Positions 46,062 through 53,750 of a DNA stretch of 64,000 bases are shown here, piece after piece. The notes beneath the pieces were generated by a model. The model was given only the letters and a program-made list of their open reading frames with translations. It ran no database searches and was not told the DNA's origin. The number at the start of each line of letters is the position of its first letter. Within the stretch, counting starts at the first letter, position 1. The translations under genes and the position numbers were made by a program. The DNA comes from DASRHK01 sp963776465 (lineage in GTDB: Bacteria; Pseudomonadota; Gammaproteobacteria; Nevskiales; Nevskiaceae), in assembly GCA_963776465.1 (NCBI GenBank), contig CAVZMV010000002.1, positions 1,240,001 to 1,304,000 of the forward strand, written 5' to 3'.

Positions 46062-46283
46062 CTACGGCTGCGCCTTCGTCGTCAACTTGAGTGCATGGAT
46101 TTCTCGCCCCATGCGCTCGCCGAGCGTCGCGTAGACCATGCGGTGCTGCGCCAGCGGCGGCTTGCCGGCGAAGGCGGCGGCGACCACCTCGGCCTCGAAG
46201 TGCTGGCCGTCGTCGCCGACGACCTTCACTTTCGCCTCGGGCAGGCCGGCCTTGATCAGTGCTTCGATTTCCGCAGCAGTCAT
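46062..46283 (-). CDS. ibaG: BolA/IbaG family protein
   Basis: A 73-residue protein with the BolA fold: LIKAGLPEAKVKVVGDDGQHFEAEVVA followed by PPLAQHRMVYATLGERM, with the conserved histidine used by BolA proteins to share an Fe-S cluster with monothiol glutaredoxins. The short form next to murA corresponds to IbaG (YrbA) rather than BolA itself. It follows the ABC permease gene after 7 bases. Confidence 0.9.
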   Translation of the reverse strand: MTAAEIEALIKAGLPEAKVKVVGDDGQHFEAEVVAAAFAGKPPLAQHRMVYATLGERMGREIHALKLTTKAQP

Positions 46284-46290
46284 GGGAATC

Positions 46291-47100
46291 CTAATTGCGC
46301 AGCTTGTAGCCGGTCACCAGCATCCACAGGCAGACCGCCGAGCAGACGACGAAGAACGCGGTCGCGCAAAGCAGGCTCTGCGCGATGGGCACGTCGGCGG
46401 CGCCGAAGAAGCCGTAGCGGAAGCCGTCGATCATGTAGAAGAAGGGATTGAGGTGCGAGGCGTTGTACCAGAACGGCGGCAGCGAGTGCACCGAGTAGAA
46501 CACGCCCGACAGGAACGACAGCGGCGTGATGAAGAAGTTGGTGAATGCCGCCAGATGATCGAACTTGCTGGCGACGATGCCGGCGATCAGGCCGAGCACC
46601 GCCAGGCTGCCGGCGGAAACCACGAAGATCGCGAAGAGCGCCAGCGGCTCGCGCAACGGCAGCTGCACGAACGGCATGGTGACTAGGAGCATAACCAGCG
46701 CCACCAGCCCGGCGCGGATCAGCGCGGCGCAGACGTAGGCGCCGAACCATTCCAGCGAGCCCAGCGGCGCCATCAGCAGGAACACGAGGTTCCCCATGAT
46801 CTTGGACTGCGTCAGCGACGACGAGGTGTTGGCAAACGCGTTCTGGATGATCGTCATCATCACCAGGCCCGGCACCAGGAACTCGGTGTAGCTCACGCCC
46901 TCGTAGACCGACACGCGTCCCTGCATCGCCTGCGCGAACACCAGCAGATACAGCAGGGCAGTGATCACCGGCGCGGTGACGGTCTGGCCCAGCACCGCCC
47001 AGAAGCGCTTGACCTCTTTCTTGAGCAGCGTGAAGAAGCCGACGCGCACGTCCATCGTCGGCGGCTGCGGCGCGGACCCGACGCTCATGTCGTTGCTCAT
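46291..47100 (-). CDS. ABC-2 type transporter permease (YadH-like)
   Basis: A 269-residue inner-membrane protein with six hydrophobic segments and the ABC-2 pattern: KKEVKRFWAVLGQTVTAPVITALLY, YTEFLVPGLVMMTIIQNAFANT and NFFITPLSFLSGVFYSVHSLPPF. With the ATPase upstream it should form an exporter; the substrate is unknown (YadGH-like, NodJ-like exporters handle lipids, polysaccharides or drugs). Its ATG overlaps the ATPase stop (ATGA), implying coupled translation. Confidence 0.88.
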   Translation of the reverse strand: MSNDMSVGSAPQPPTMDVRVGFFTLLKKEVKRFWAVLGQTVTAPVITALLYLLVFAQAMQGRVSVYEGVSYTEFLVPGLVMMTIIQNAFANTSSSLTQSKIMGNLVFLLMAPLGSLEWFGAYVCAALIRAGLVALVMLLVTMPFVQLPLREPLALFAIFVVSAGSLAVLGLIAGIVASKFDHLAAFTNFFITPLSFLSGVFYSVHSLPPFWYNASHLNPFFYMIDGFRYGFFGAADVPIAQSLLCATAFFVVCSAVCLWMLVTGYKLRN

Positions 47101-48041
47101 GCGACGGCTCCGGCCTTGCGGGTCTTGTCGCCGGTGAGCTCGACGAAGATGTCCTCGAGCGTCGGCTCGCGCGTCTTGACGTCCTCGACCGCGATGCCGG
47201 CCTTGCGGAGCGCCTCGAACACGCCGCCGATCGGATGCTTGTCCTTCTCGAGCTTGAGCTCCAGCACGCCATTCTTCTCGGCGACGACGCGCTCGCGCAG
47301 GCTCGCCGGCAGCTCGATGCCCGCCGGCAGCGTCAGCGACAGGAATCGGAACGGATGCCGCGCCAGGATCTGCGAGGTGTTCTCGATCAGCTGCACCTGG
47401 CCGTGGTCGAGAATGGCGATGCGCTCGCACAGCGCCTGCGCCTCTTCCAGGTAATGCGTGGTCAGGACCACGGTGGTGCCGCCGGCGTGCAGCTCGCGGG
47501 TGAAGCCCCACAGCGCGCGGCGCAGCTCGACGTCGACGCCCGCGGTGGGCTCGTCCAGGATCACGACCGGCGGCTTGTGCACCAGCGCCTGCGCGATCAG
47601 CACGCGCCGCTTCATGCCGCCGGACAGCGTTCGCATCGAGGCGGTGCGCTTCTGGTTGAGGTCGAGGCGCTCGAGCAGATGGTCGATCCACGGCCAGGAC
47701 TCCTTGCCGCAGCCGTAATAGCCGGCCTGGATGCGCAGCATGTCCAGCACCTTGAAGAACGGATCGAACACCAGCTCCTGCGGCACCACGCCGATGCTGC
47801 GGCGCGCGGTGCGCCACTGCTGGACGGTGTCGTTGCCGAGCACCGAGATCTGGCCGGCGTCGGGACGCACGAGGCCCGCGATGATGTTGATCAGGGTCGA
47901 TTTGCCAGCGCCGTTGGGGCCGAGCAGCCCGAAGTATTCGCCGCGGCGGATCGAGAAGCCCACGCCCTTCAACGCCTGCACCTTGCCGAAGGTCTTGCGG
48001 ACGCCGGCGATCTCGATCGCCGTTTGCGGGGAGGAGGACAT
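47097..48041 (-). CDS. ABC transporter ATP-binding protein (YadG/NodI-like)
   Basis: A 314-residue ATPase: Walker A GPNGAGKST, Q-loop VVPQELVFD, signature LSGGMKRRV, Walker B VVILDEPTAGVD and switch His in TTHYLEEAQ. The C-terminal 80 residues carry the extension seen in ABC-2 exporter ATPases. It drives the permease encoded next. A TATAAT box lies 9 bases before the ATG with no ribosome site between, indicating a leaderless message. In many relatives the mla genes come before ibaG-murA; here this exporter does. Confidence 0.9.
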   Translation of the reverse strand: MSSSPQTAIEIAGVRKTFGKVQALKGVGFSIRRGEYFGLLGPNGAGKSTLINIIAGLVRPDAGQISVLGNDTVQQWRTARRSIGVVPQELVFDPFFKVLDMLRIQAGYYGCGKESWPWIDHLLERLDLNQKRTASMRTLSGGMKRRVLIAQALVHKPPVVILDEPTAGVDVELRRALWGFTRELHAGGTTVVLTTHYLEEAQALCERIAILDHGQVQLIENTSQILARHPFRFLSLTLPAGIELPASLRERVVAEKNGVLELKLEKDKHPIGGVFEALRKAGIAVEDVKTREPTLEDIFVELTGDKTRKAGAVA

Positions 48042-48056
48042 GGGGCGCGAATTATA
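48042..48056 (-). promoter_or_regulatory. TATAAT box directly before the ABC ATPase gene
   Basis: A perfect TATAAT (48056-48051 on the minus strand) is followed by 9 bases and the ATG; no Shine-Dalgarno sequence fits in between. The 46-base gap is shared with the divergent gene at 48088. -35 box not convincing. Confidence 0.5.
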
Positions 48057-48087
48057 CTCGCCGCACCTTCCTTGCCCGCGGCGACGC

Positions 48088-48603
48088 ATGAAGCTCCTGG
48101 TCGATCGGCTGCGCTGCCTGCAGGACACGCCGGAATGGACGCCGGACGAGGTGTACCTGCTGGTCGTCAGCGGTTGGCCCGGCGCAGGCGGACGGGTGCG
48201 CGTGCTCACGCTTGCCGCGCCCGACTGGAACGGCCTTGCCAGCGGCGCCCAGCGCGACACCGATCTCGTCGTCGACGCCGAGTTCTCCGCGGAGAAAATC
48301 TGCGTCGCCCTGCTGATGGAGCAGGATGGGCGGCGCGACCTGGCGCGTGGCGAGACCCTGGCGGCGCTCGAGCGCGAGCTTTCCGAGACCCTGCGCCTGT
48401 TCTCCAGCGCCCGCGCCCTGAGCCGCGCCGAGGTGGCCGAGCAGCTGCGTGTCGAGGTCGACCGGTGCGTCGCCAGGCTGCGCGGCAACGACGATCCGAT
48501 CGGCCGGGCCACGATCCTGCAGCTGGCCGCCGGCGCCAGGTCCGGGAGCCTCCTCTTCCACGGTCCGGGCCGGCAATACCAGCTCGACCTGAAGGTTTCC
48601 TAA
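48088..48603 (+). CDS. Conserved cytoplasmic protein, unknown
   Basis: A 171-residue soluble protein with no signal or membrane segment. It begins MKLLVDRLRCLQDTPEW, has a beta-rich first half (VYLLVVSGWP, VRVLTLAAPDW) and a helical second half ending in LQLAAGARSGSLLFHGPGRQYQLD. No family recognised. It is divergent from the ABC ATPase gene and is followed after 54 bases by the RsmB-like gene. The gap holds a TATACT box at 48623-48628. Confidence 0.6.
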   Translation: MKLLVDRLRCLQDTPEWTPDEVYLLVVSGWPGAGGRVRVLTLAAPDWNGLASGAQRDTDLVVDAEFSAEKICVALLMEQDGRRDLARGETLAALERELSETLRLFSSARALSRAEVAEQLRVEVDRCVARLRGNDDPIGRATILQLAAGARSGSLLFHGPGRQYQLDLKVS

Positions 48604-48657
48604 AGCCCGCTCGCCCGCGGTTTATACTGGCCGCTCCGGGGATTCACCAGTTCTGTC

Positions 48658-49930
48658 ATGACCGCTCACATCCAGATCGCCGCAACGCCGGCGCTGCGTC
48701 CATTTCACTTCCAGATGGCGGTCTGGTGCCTGACCGAGATCTTCCAGGCCAAGCAGCCGGCCGACGTCATCCTCCAGCACGAATTCCGTGCGCATCCGCA
48801 GATGGGCGGGCGCGATCGCGCCAACGTCACCGACCTCGTCTACGGCGTGCTGCGCGACCAAGGACGCCTGACCGCCATGGCCGGGCCCGCTCCCCGGGAC
48901 CTGTGCGCGGCGCAGCTGCTGATCAGCGGCGTGGAGATCCAGGTGCTGGCGATGCTCGGCTACGACGCCGCCCGCACGCTCGCCGAGAAAATCGCGGGCT
49001 TCGACGTCTCGAAGATGAGCGAGCCGCAGCGGCTGAACCTGCCCGAGTGGCTCTACGCGACGCTCGTCGAGCAGGTACGGCCCGCAGGAAACCGCCGTGC
49101 TGGCCGCGGCGCTGAACCGTCCCGCGAGCGTGGACCTGCGCGTCAACATCATGCGCGGCCTGCGCGACATGACGCGGGCGCGCCTGTTCCTCGACGGCAT
49201 CACCACGCTGCCGACGCCGCTGTCGCCGTGGGGGCTGCGCCTGGTCAAGCGGGTGCCGCTGCAGAGCACCGCCGCGTTCCGCGAAGGGCTGATCGAGCCG
49301 CAGGACGAGGGCAGTCAGCTCCTGGCGCTGCTGCTCGGCGCCAAGCCCGGGTTCACCGTCGCCGACTACTGCGCGGGCGCCGGCGGCAAGACGCTGGCGC
49401 TGGGCGCGGCGATGAACAACCAGGGAAAGCTGTTCGCGTTCGACACCAGCGCCTCGCGGCTGGCCAAGCTCGGACCGCGCGCCTACCGCGCCGGCCTGTC
49501 GATCGTGCGGACCCAGCAGCTGCACGGCGACAATGCCGAAGCCAGGCGCATGCACGGCCAATGCGATGCCGTGCTGGTGGACGCGCCGTGCTCCGGCACC
49601 GGTGCGCTGCGGCGCAACCCCGAATTGCGGCTGCGCACGCCCGACTTCCCGGCGCTGCAGGCCTACCAGGTGAGCATCCTCGGCGCGGCGGCCGACCTGG
49701 TGCGCCCGGCCGGCGTGCTGGTGTATGCCACTTGCAGCCTGGCCTCGCAGGAGAACGAGGACGTGCTCTCGAAGTTCCTGCGCGAGCGCGGCGACGAGTT
49801 CGTGCTGGAGAACGCCGGCGCGTTCCTGCGTGTGCGCGGCGTGCCGTACGAGGGCGTGCTGCTCAAGCTGCTGCCGCACCGACATGGCACCGACGGCTTC
49901 TTCGCGGCACGGCTGCGCCGGCGCGATTAG
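48658..49930 (+). CDS. RsmB/NOP2-type rRNA m5C methyltransferase (frameshifted in this sequence)
   Basis: Corrected for one frameshift this gives about 423 residues. The SAM-binding motif DYCAGAGGKTLALG and the two catalytic-cysteine motifs, VDAPCSGTGALRRNPE and YATCSL, mark a 5-methylcytosine RNA methyltransferase of the RsmB family, which modifies 16S rRNA in E. coli. The N-terminal helical part (to about residue 140) replaces the NusB-like domain and is short. At about 49074-49075 the sequence carries one extra G beside GTAC; removing it joins LYATLVEQ to YGPQETAVLAAALNRP. kdsD follows after 36 bases. Confidence 0.85.
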
Positions 49931-49951
49931 AGAAAGCGTCGCGGCCGCGCG

Positions 49952-49966
49952 TAAAATGGCCGCCCA
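49952..49966 (+). promoter_or_regulatory. -10 box directly before kdsD
   Basis: TAAAAT at 49952-49957 is followed by 9 bases and the kdsD ATG, without a Shine-Dalgarno sequence. Suggests a leaderless promoter for the kds-lpt operon. -35 not recognised. Confidence 0.4.
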
Positions 49967-50941
49967 ATGAACCCCGAGATGTTGAAGCGCATGGGCCGCA
50001 AGGCGCTCGAGATCGAGCGCGCCGGCCTTGAAGCGCTGCTGCCGCGCATCGACGACGCCTTCGTGCGCGCCTGCCAGATCCTGCTCCAGTGCACCGGCCG
50101 GGTGGTGGTCACCGGCATGGGCAAGTCCGGGCACATCGCCGGCAAGCTCGCCGCGACCTTCGCCAGTACCGGCACGCCGGCGTTCTTCGTGCATCCCGGC
50201 GAGGCCTCGCACGGCGACCTGGGCATGATCACGCGCCAGGACGTGGTGTTGGCCATGTCCTATTCCGGCGAGACCGGCGAGGTGGTGACGATCCTGCCGC
50301 TGATCAAGCGCCTGGCGGTGCCGCTGATCTCGATGACCGGCAAGCCCAACTCGACGCTGGCGCGCGCCTCCGACGTGCACATCGACGTCTCGGTAGCACA
50401 GGAAGCCTGCCCGCTGAATCTCGCGCCCACCGCGAGCACCACGGCGACGCTGGCGATGGGCGACGCGCTCGCCGTATCGCTGCTCGAGGCAAGGGGCTTC
50501 ACGCCCGAGGATTTCGCGATGGCGCATCCAGGCGGGACCCTGGGCCGCAAGCTCTTGCTCAAGATCGCCGACATCATGCAGACCGGCGACCGCTTGCCGC
50601 GCGTGTCGCCGGACGTGACCGTGTCGGCAGCGCTGCTGGAGATGACGCGCAAGGGCCTGGGCATGACGGCCATCGTCGACAAGGACGACAACATCCTGGG
50701 CGTGTACACCGACGGCGATCTGCGCCGCACGCTGGATCACGGCACCGTCGACCTGCGCGCCGCGAAGATCACCGAGGTGATGACCAAGGGCGGCAAGACC
50801 GTGCTGTCGGACCACCTGGCGGCTGAGGCCGTGCAGCTGATGGAGAAACACAAGATCACCGCGCTGCTGGTCGTCGACCGGGCGGGCAAGCTCGCCGGCG
50901 CCATCCACATGCACGACCTGCTGCGCGCCGGAGTCGTGTGA
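49967..50941 (+). CDS. kdsD: Arabinose-5-phosphate isomerase
   Basis: A 324-residue enzyme converting ribulose 5-phosphate to arabinose 5-phosphate, the first step of Kdo synthesis for LPS. An SIS domain (residues about 30-180: VVVTGMGKSGHIAGKLAATFASTGTPAFFVHP, MSYSGETGEV, PTASTT) is followed by two CBS domains (about 205-324; GLGMTAIVDKDDNILGVYTDGDLRR and HKITALLVVDRAGKLAG). First gene of the kdsD-kdsC-lptC-lptA-lptB operon; its stop overlaps kdsC by one base. Confidence 0.96.
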   Translation: MNPEMLKRMGRKALEIERAGLEALLPRIDDAFVRACQILLQCTGRVVVTGMGKSGHIAGKLAATFASTGTPAFFVHPGEASHGDLGMITRQDVVLAMSYSGETGEVVTILPLIKRLAVPLISMTGKPNSTLARASDVHIDVSVAQEACPLNLAPTASTTATLAMGDALAVSLLEARGFTPEDFAMAHPGGTLGRKLLLKIADIMQTGDRLPRVSPDVTVSAALLEMTRKGLGMTAIVDKDDNILGVYTDGDLRRTLDHGTVDLRAAKITEVMTKGGKTVLSDHLAAEAVQLMEKHKITALLVVDRAGKLAGAIHMHDLLRAGVV

Positions 50942-51483
50942 TGGCAGCGAAGAAGAAGGCCGCGCCGCGGATGAAGATCACCACGCTGGCGGAAGTGCGG
51001 CGCCGGGCCGCAAAGATCCGCTGCCTGTTCCTGGACATCGACGGCGTGATGACCGACTGCAAGCTGTACCTGATGCCCGACGGCGAGGAGCTCAAGGCCG
51101 TCAACGTCAGGGACGGCCTGGGCATCAAGATGCTGATGAAGGCGGGCATCCAGGTAGCGGTGATCTCCGGCCGGCCTTCGCTGGCGATGCAGAAACGCCT
51201 GTCGTCGCTGGGCATCGAGCACGTGTACCTCAATACCGAGGACAAGGTGCCCGCCTACGAGGCCGTAAAGAAAGCGCTGAACCTCGACGACGAGGAGTGC
51301 GCGCACATGGGCGACGACCTGCCGGACCTGCCGTTGTTCGAGCGCGTGGGCCTGGCGCTGGCCGTCGCCGACGCGCACGCCTGCGCCAAGCAGGCGGCCG
51401 ACTGGACCTCCGTCCACCGCGGTGGCGACGGCGCCATCCGCGAGGCGGTCGACCTGCTGCTCGCCGCGCAGAAGAAGGGCTGA
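50941..51483 (+). CDS. kdsC: 3-deoxy-D-manno-octulosonate 8-phosphate phosphatase
   Basis: A 180-residue HAD-superfamily phosphatase that makes free Kdo. Motifs: FLDIDGVMTD (nucleophile and acid), VISGRPS, and GDDLPDLPLFERVGLALAVADAH with the metal-binding aspartates. No cap domain, so it should be a tetramer like other KdsC. The ATG overlaps the kdsD stop (TGATG); a GTG three bases earlier is less likely. lptC follows after 11 bases. Confidence 0.95.
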   Translation: MAAKKKAAPRMKITTLAEVRRRAAKIRCLFLDIDGVMTDCKLYLMPDGEELKAVNVRDGLGIKMLMKAGIQVAVISGRPSLAMQKRLSSLGIEHVYLNTEDKVPAYEAVKKALNLDDEECAHMGDDLPDLPLFERVGLALAVADAHACAKQAADWTSVHRGGDGAIREAVDLLLAAQKKG

Positions 51484-51494
51484 GCGCGATCCCT

Positions 51495-52058
51495 GTGCGA
51501 CGCCTGCTCGTCGTCCTGTCCGTCGTCGCCGTCATCGCCGGCGGCGTGCTGCTCGAGACCTGGCGCGGCGGCGCGCCGGCGCCCGAGCCCCAGGCTGCCG
51601 AGCCGGAGGCGCTGCCGCGCTACAAGGTCACCGACGGCCGCTGGGTGCGCTACAACGTCCGCGGCCAGCCGGAATTCCAGGCGACGGCCGAGACCATCGA
51701 GTACTTCGACGACGAGTCGGCGCGCCTGAAGACCATCGAGATGCATTCGCTCGGCGGCGCCAGCTCGCCGTGGCGCCTGTCCGCGCCGGAAGGTTTCGCG
51801 CCCGCGCACTCGCAGCAGCGCCTGCAGCTGCGCGGCGGCGTCACTGCGATGGGCCACTGGCCCGAAGGCGAGCCGCTGAACTTCGAGACGCCGTACCTGT
51901 GGATCGACGAGGCCCGGCGCCAGCTCGATACCGACGCGCCGGTGCTGGTGCGCGGACGCAACCGCAGCGCGCGCGCGGAGGGACTGCGCGCGGACTGGGT
52001 CGGCAAGTCGGTCGAGCTCACCGCCGCGCGGATGCAATATGTCCAGCCGTCTCGCTGA
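51495..52058 (+). CDS. lptC: LPS export protein LptC
   Basis: A 187-residue inner-membrane-anchored periplasmic protein. Starting at GTG 51495, one transmembrane helix (about residues 3-20) is followed by the LptC beta-jellyroll: ATAETIEYFDDESARLKTIEMHS, WRLSAPEGFAPAHSQQRLQLRGGV, LNFETPYLWIDEARRQLDTDAPV. LptC takes LPS from the LptB2FG complex and hands it to LptA. Overlaps lptA by 20 bases. Confidence 0.9.
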   Translation: MRRLLVVLSVVAVIAGGVLLETWRGGAPAPEPQAAEPEALPRYKVTDGRWVRYNVRGQPEFQATAETIEYFDDESARLKTIEMHSLGGASSPWRLSAPEGFAPAHSQQRLQLRGGVTAMGHWPEGEPLNFETPYLWIDEARRQLDTDAPVLVRGRNRSARAEGLRADWVGKSVELTAARMQYVQPSR

Positions 52059-52617
52059 GCGCATCGCGCTGGCCCTGTGGCTGGCCTGCGCGCAGGCCGT
52101 CGCGCAGGAAGCCGGTGCGCCGACAGATGCGGGCACCGTGGATTTCCGCTCCAAGGCGTTCGAGTACCGCGCCGCCGGCAGCGAGCTGCACAAGCCGCGC
52201 GGCGAGATCACCGTCACCGCGGATCACACCGAGTGGCAGCAGGCCGGCGTGACGCGCTGCGCCGGCAACGTGCGGCTGGCGGCCGACACCATGGAGATGC
52301 GCGGCGACCTGATGGAGCTCAAGCAAGCGGCCGACGGCCGCTTGGCACAGGCGCACGTCACCGGCGAACCGGCGCAGCTCACCGATGCCGGCGCCGACGG
52401 CGCGCCGCCGATCACCGCGCACGCCAAGAAGCTGGACTACGACGCCAAGACCAACCTGGTGGAGCTGTCGGGCGGCGCGGTGCTCACGCGCGGCGCCGAC
52501 AAGCTCACGGGCGAGAGCATCCGCTACGACGTCGCCTCGCGACGCGTGCAGGCCAGCGGCGGCGACTCGGGCCAGGTGAAGATCGTGATCCAGCCCGCGC
52601 CGGAAACCAAGAAGTGA
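52039..52617 (+). CDS. lptA: LPS export protein LptA
   Basis: A 192-residue periplasmic protein with a signal peptide (ending AQAVAQ). The OstA-like beta strands are clear: ITVTADHTEWQQAGVTRCAGNVRLA, MEMRGDLMELKQ, KKLDYDAKTNLVELSGGAVLTRGADKLTGESIRYDV. LptA oligomers bridge the periplasm for LPS. Start overlaps lptC by 20 bases; the stop overlaps the lptB start by one base. Confidence 0.92.
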   Translation: MSSRLAERIALALWLACAQAVAQEAGAPTDAGTVDFRSKAFEYRAAGSELHKPRGEITVTADHTEWQQAGVTRCAGNVRLAADTMEMRGDLMELKQAADGRLAQAHVTGEPAQLTDAGADGAPPITAHAKKLDYDAKTNLVELSGGAVLTRGADKLTGESIRYDVASRRVQASGGDSGQVKIVIQPAPETKK

Positions 52618-53375
52618 TGGCGGATACGGCGCCGCCGGCGGTCGCCACCCGCGCGCGCCTGTCCGCGCACGAGCTGGTGAAGCGCTACAAGAAGCGTGTC
52701 GTCGTGCGCGAGGTGTCGCTGCACGTGGACTCCGGCGAGATCGTCGGCCTGCTCGGTCCCAACGGCGCCGGCAAGACCACCGCGTTCTACATGATGGTCG
52801 GCCTGGTCCCGCCGGACGGCGGCCGCATCGAGCTCGACGGCAAGGACGTGACGCGCCTGCCGATGCACGCGCGCGCGCAGCAGGGCCTGGGCTACTTGCC
52901 GCAGGAGGCGAGCGTCTTCCGCAAGCTGACGGTGGCGGAGAACATCCTGGCGATCCTGGAGATCCGCAAGGACCTGGACCGCGCCGGCCGCAACCGCGAG
53001 CTGGAGCGGCTGCTCACCGAGCTGCACATCGGCCACATCCGCGACGGCCTGGGCATGTCGCTGTCGGGCGGCGAGCGCCGCCGCGTGGAGATCGCGCGCG
53101 CGCTGGCGGCCAATCCGCGCTTCATCCTGCTCGACGAGCCGTTCGCAGGCGTCGACCCGATCGCGGTGCGCGACATCCACCACATCATCGAGCACCTGCG
53201 CAATCGCGGCATCGGCGTGCTGGTCACCGACCACAACGTGCGCGAGATGCTGAAGATCTGCGCGCGCGCCTACATCCTCAACGAAGGCGCGGTGATCGCC
53301 GAGGGCACTCCCGAGCAGATCGGTGCCGACGAGACGGTGCGGCGCGTGTATCTGGGCGAGGATTTCAAGCTGTAG
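52617..53375 (+). CDS. lptB: LPS export ABC transporter ATP-binding protein LptB
   Basis: A 252-residue ATPase that powers LPS extraction with LptF and LptG. Walker A GPNGAGKTTAFYMMVGLV, LSGGERRRVEIARALA, Walker B ILLDEPFAGVDPIAV and switch TDHNVREML are the LptB pattern, ending in GEDFKL. Last gene of the operon: the usual next gene in many gammaproteobacteria, rpoN, is absent and a structured repeat follows 27 bases after the stop. Confidence 0.96.
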   Translation: MADTAPPAVATRARLSAHELVKRYKKRVVVREVSLHVDSGEIVGLLGPNGAGKTTAFYMMVGLVPPDGGRIELDGKDVTRLPMHARAQQGLGYLPQEASVFRKLTVAENILAILEIRKDLDRAGRNRELERLLTELHIGHIRDGLGMSLSGGERRRVEIARALAANPRFILLDEPFAGVDPIAVRDIHHIIEHLRNRGIGVLVTDHNVREMLKICARAYILNEGAVIAEGTPEQIGADETVRRVYLGEDFKL

Positions 53376-53402
53376 CGCCTGCCGGATTTCGCCTTGGGCG
53401 AA

Positions 53403-53495
53403 CGCCGGAAATCCTTGCAGGACCGCCGTGAATACATCCCTGTAGTCTTCGTGCGCAACGTCCTGTTGCGCACGATCCTGCAAGGACTTCCGGCG
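53403..53495 (+). repeat. Two-stem palindromic element downstream of lptB
   Basis: Outer arms (53403-53422 and 53476-53495) pair over 20 bases with one mismatch. Inside are a conserved box GTGAATACATCCCTGTA (53428-53444) and an inner hairpin GTGCGCAAC-GTCCT-GTTGCGCAC (53451-53473). Same layout as the elements at 60585 and 60697 but with different stem sequences. May also act as the terminator of the lpt operon. Confidence 0.75.
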
Positions 53496-53509
53496 TCCGC
53501 TCCACAAAT

Positions 53510-53590
53510 CGGTAGACGTATTTACGGCGGTCCCGCGAGAGCTTCGCGGGTCCCTAGACATTTCTTCACGGCTTCGATGCCGGCACCACA
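53510..53590 (-). repeat. Partial, inverted relative of the same element
   Basis: GTAGACGTATTTACGGCGGTCC (first part at about 53512-53533) is close to the reverse complement of the conserved box and arm of the neighbouring element; it is followed by a GCGAGA-centred hairpin and a TAGACATTTCTTCACGGC stretch. Together with the full element it fills the 375-base gap after lptB; apart from these repeats and a possible promoter near 53700 I see nothing in that gap. Confidence 0.5.
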
Positions 53591-53750
53591 GTCCGTGCGC
53601 AACTCGTGCGTTATCCGCGTCTTGCCGCGGTATTTCTTGTCTATTTCTACGCGTGAACTCCCGAGCGCAGGATTGCGCCGCTGACGCGACCGATTCACGT
53701 CAGCACGCATTCACAGCGTTCCACTTTTCTTCGCACGGGAGTTACAAAAC

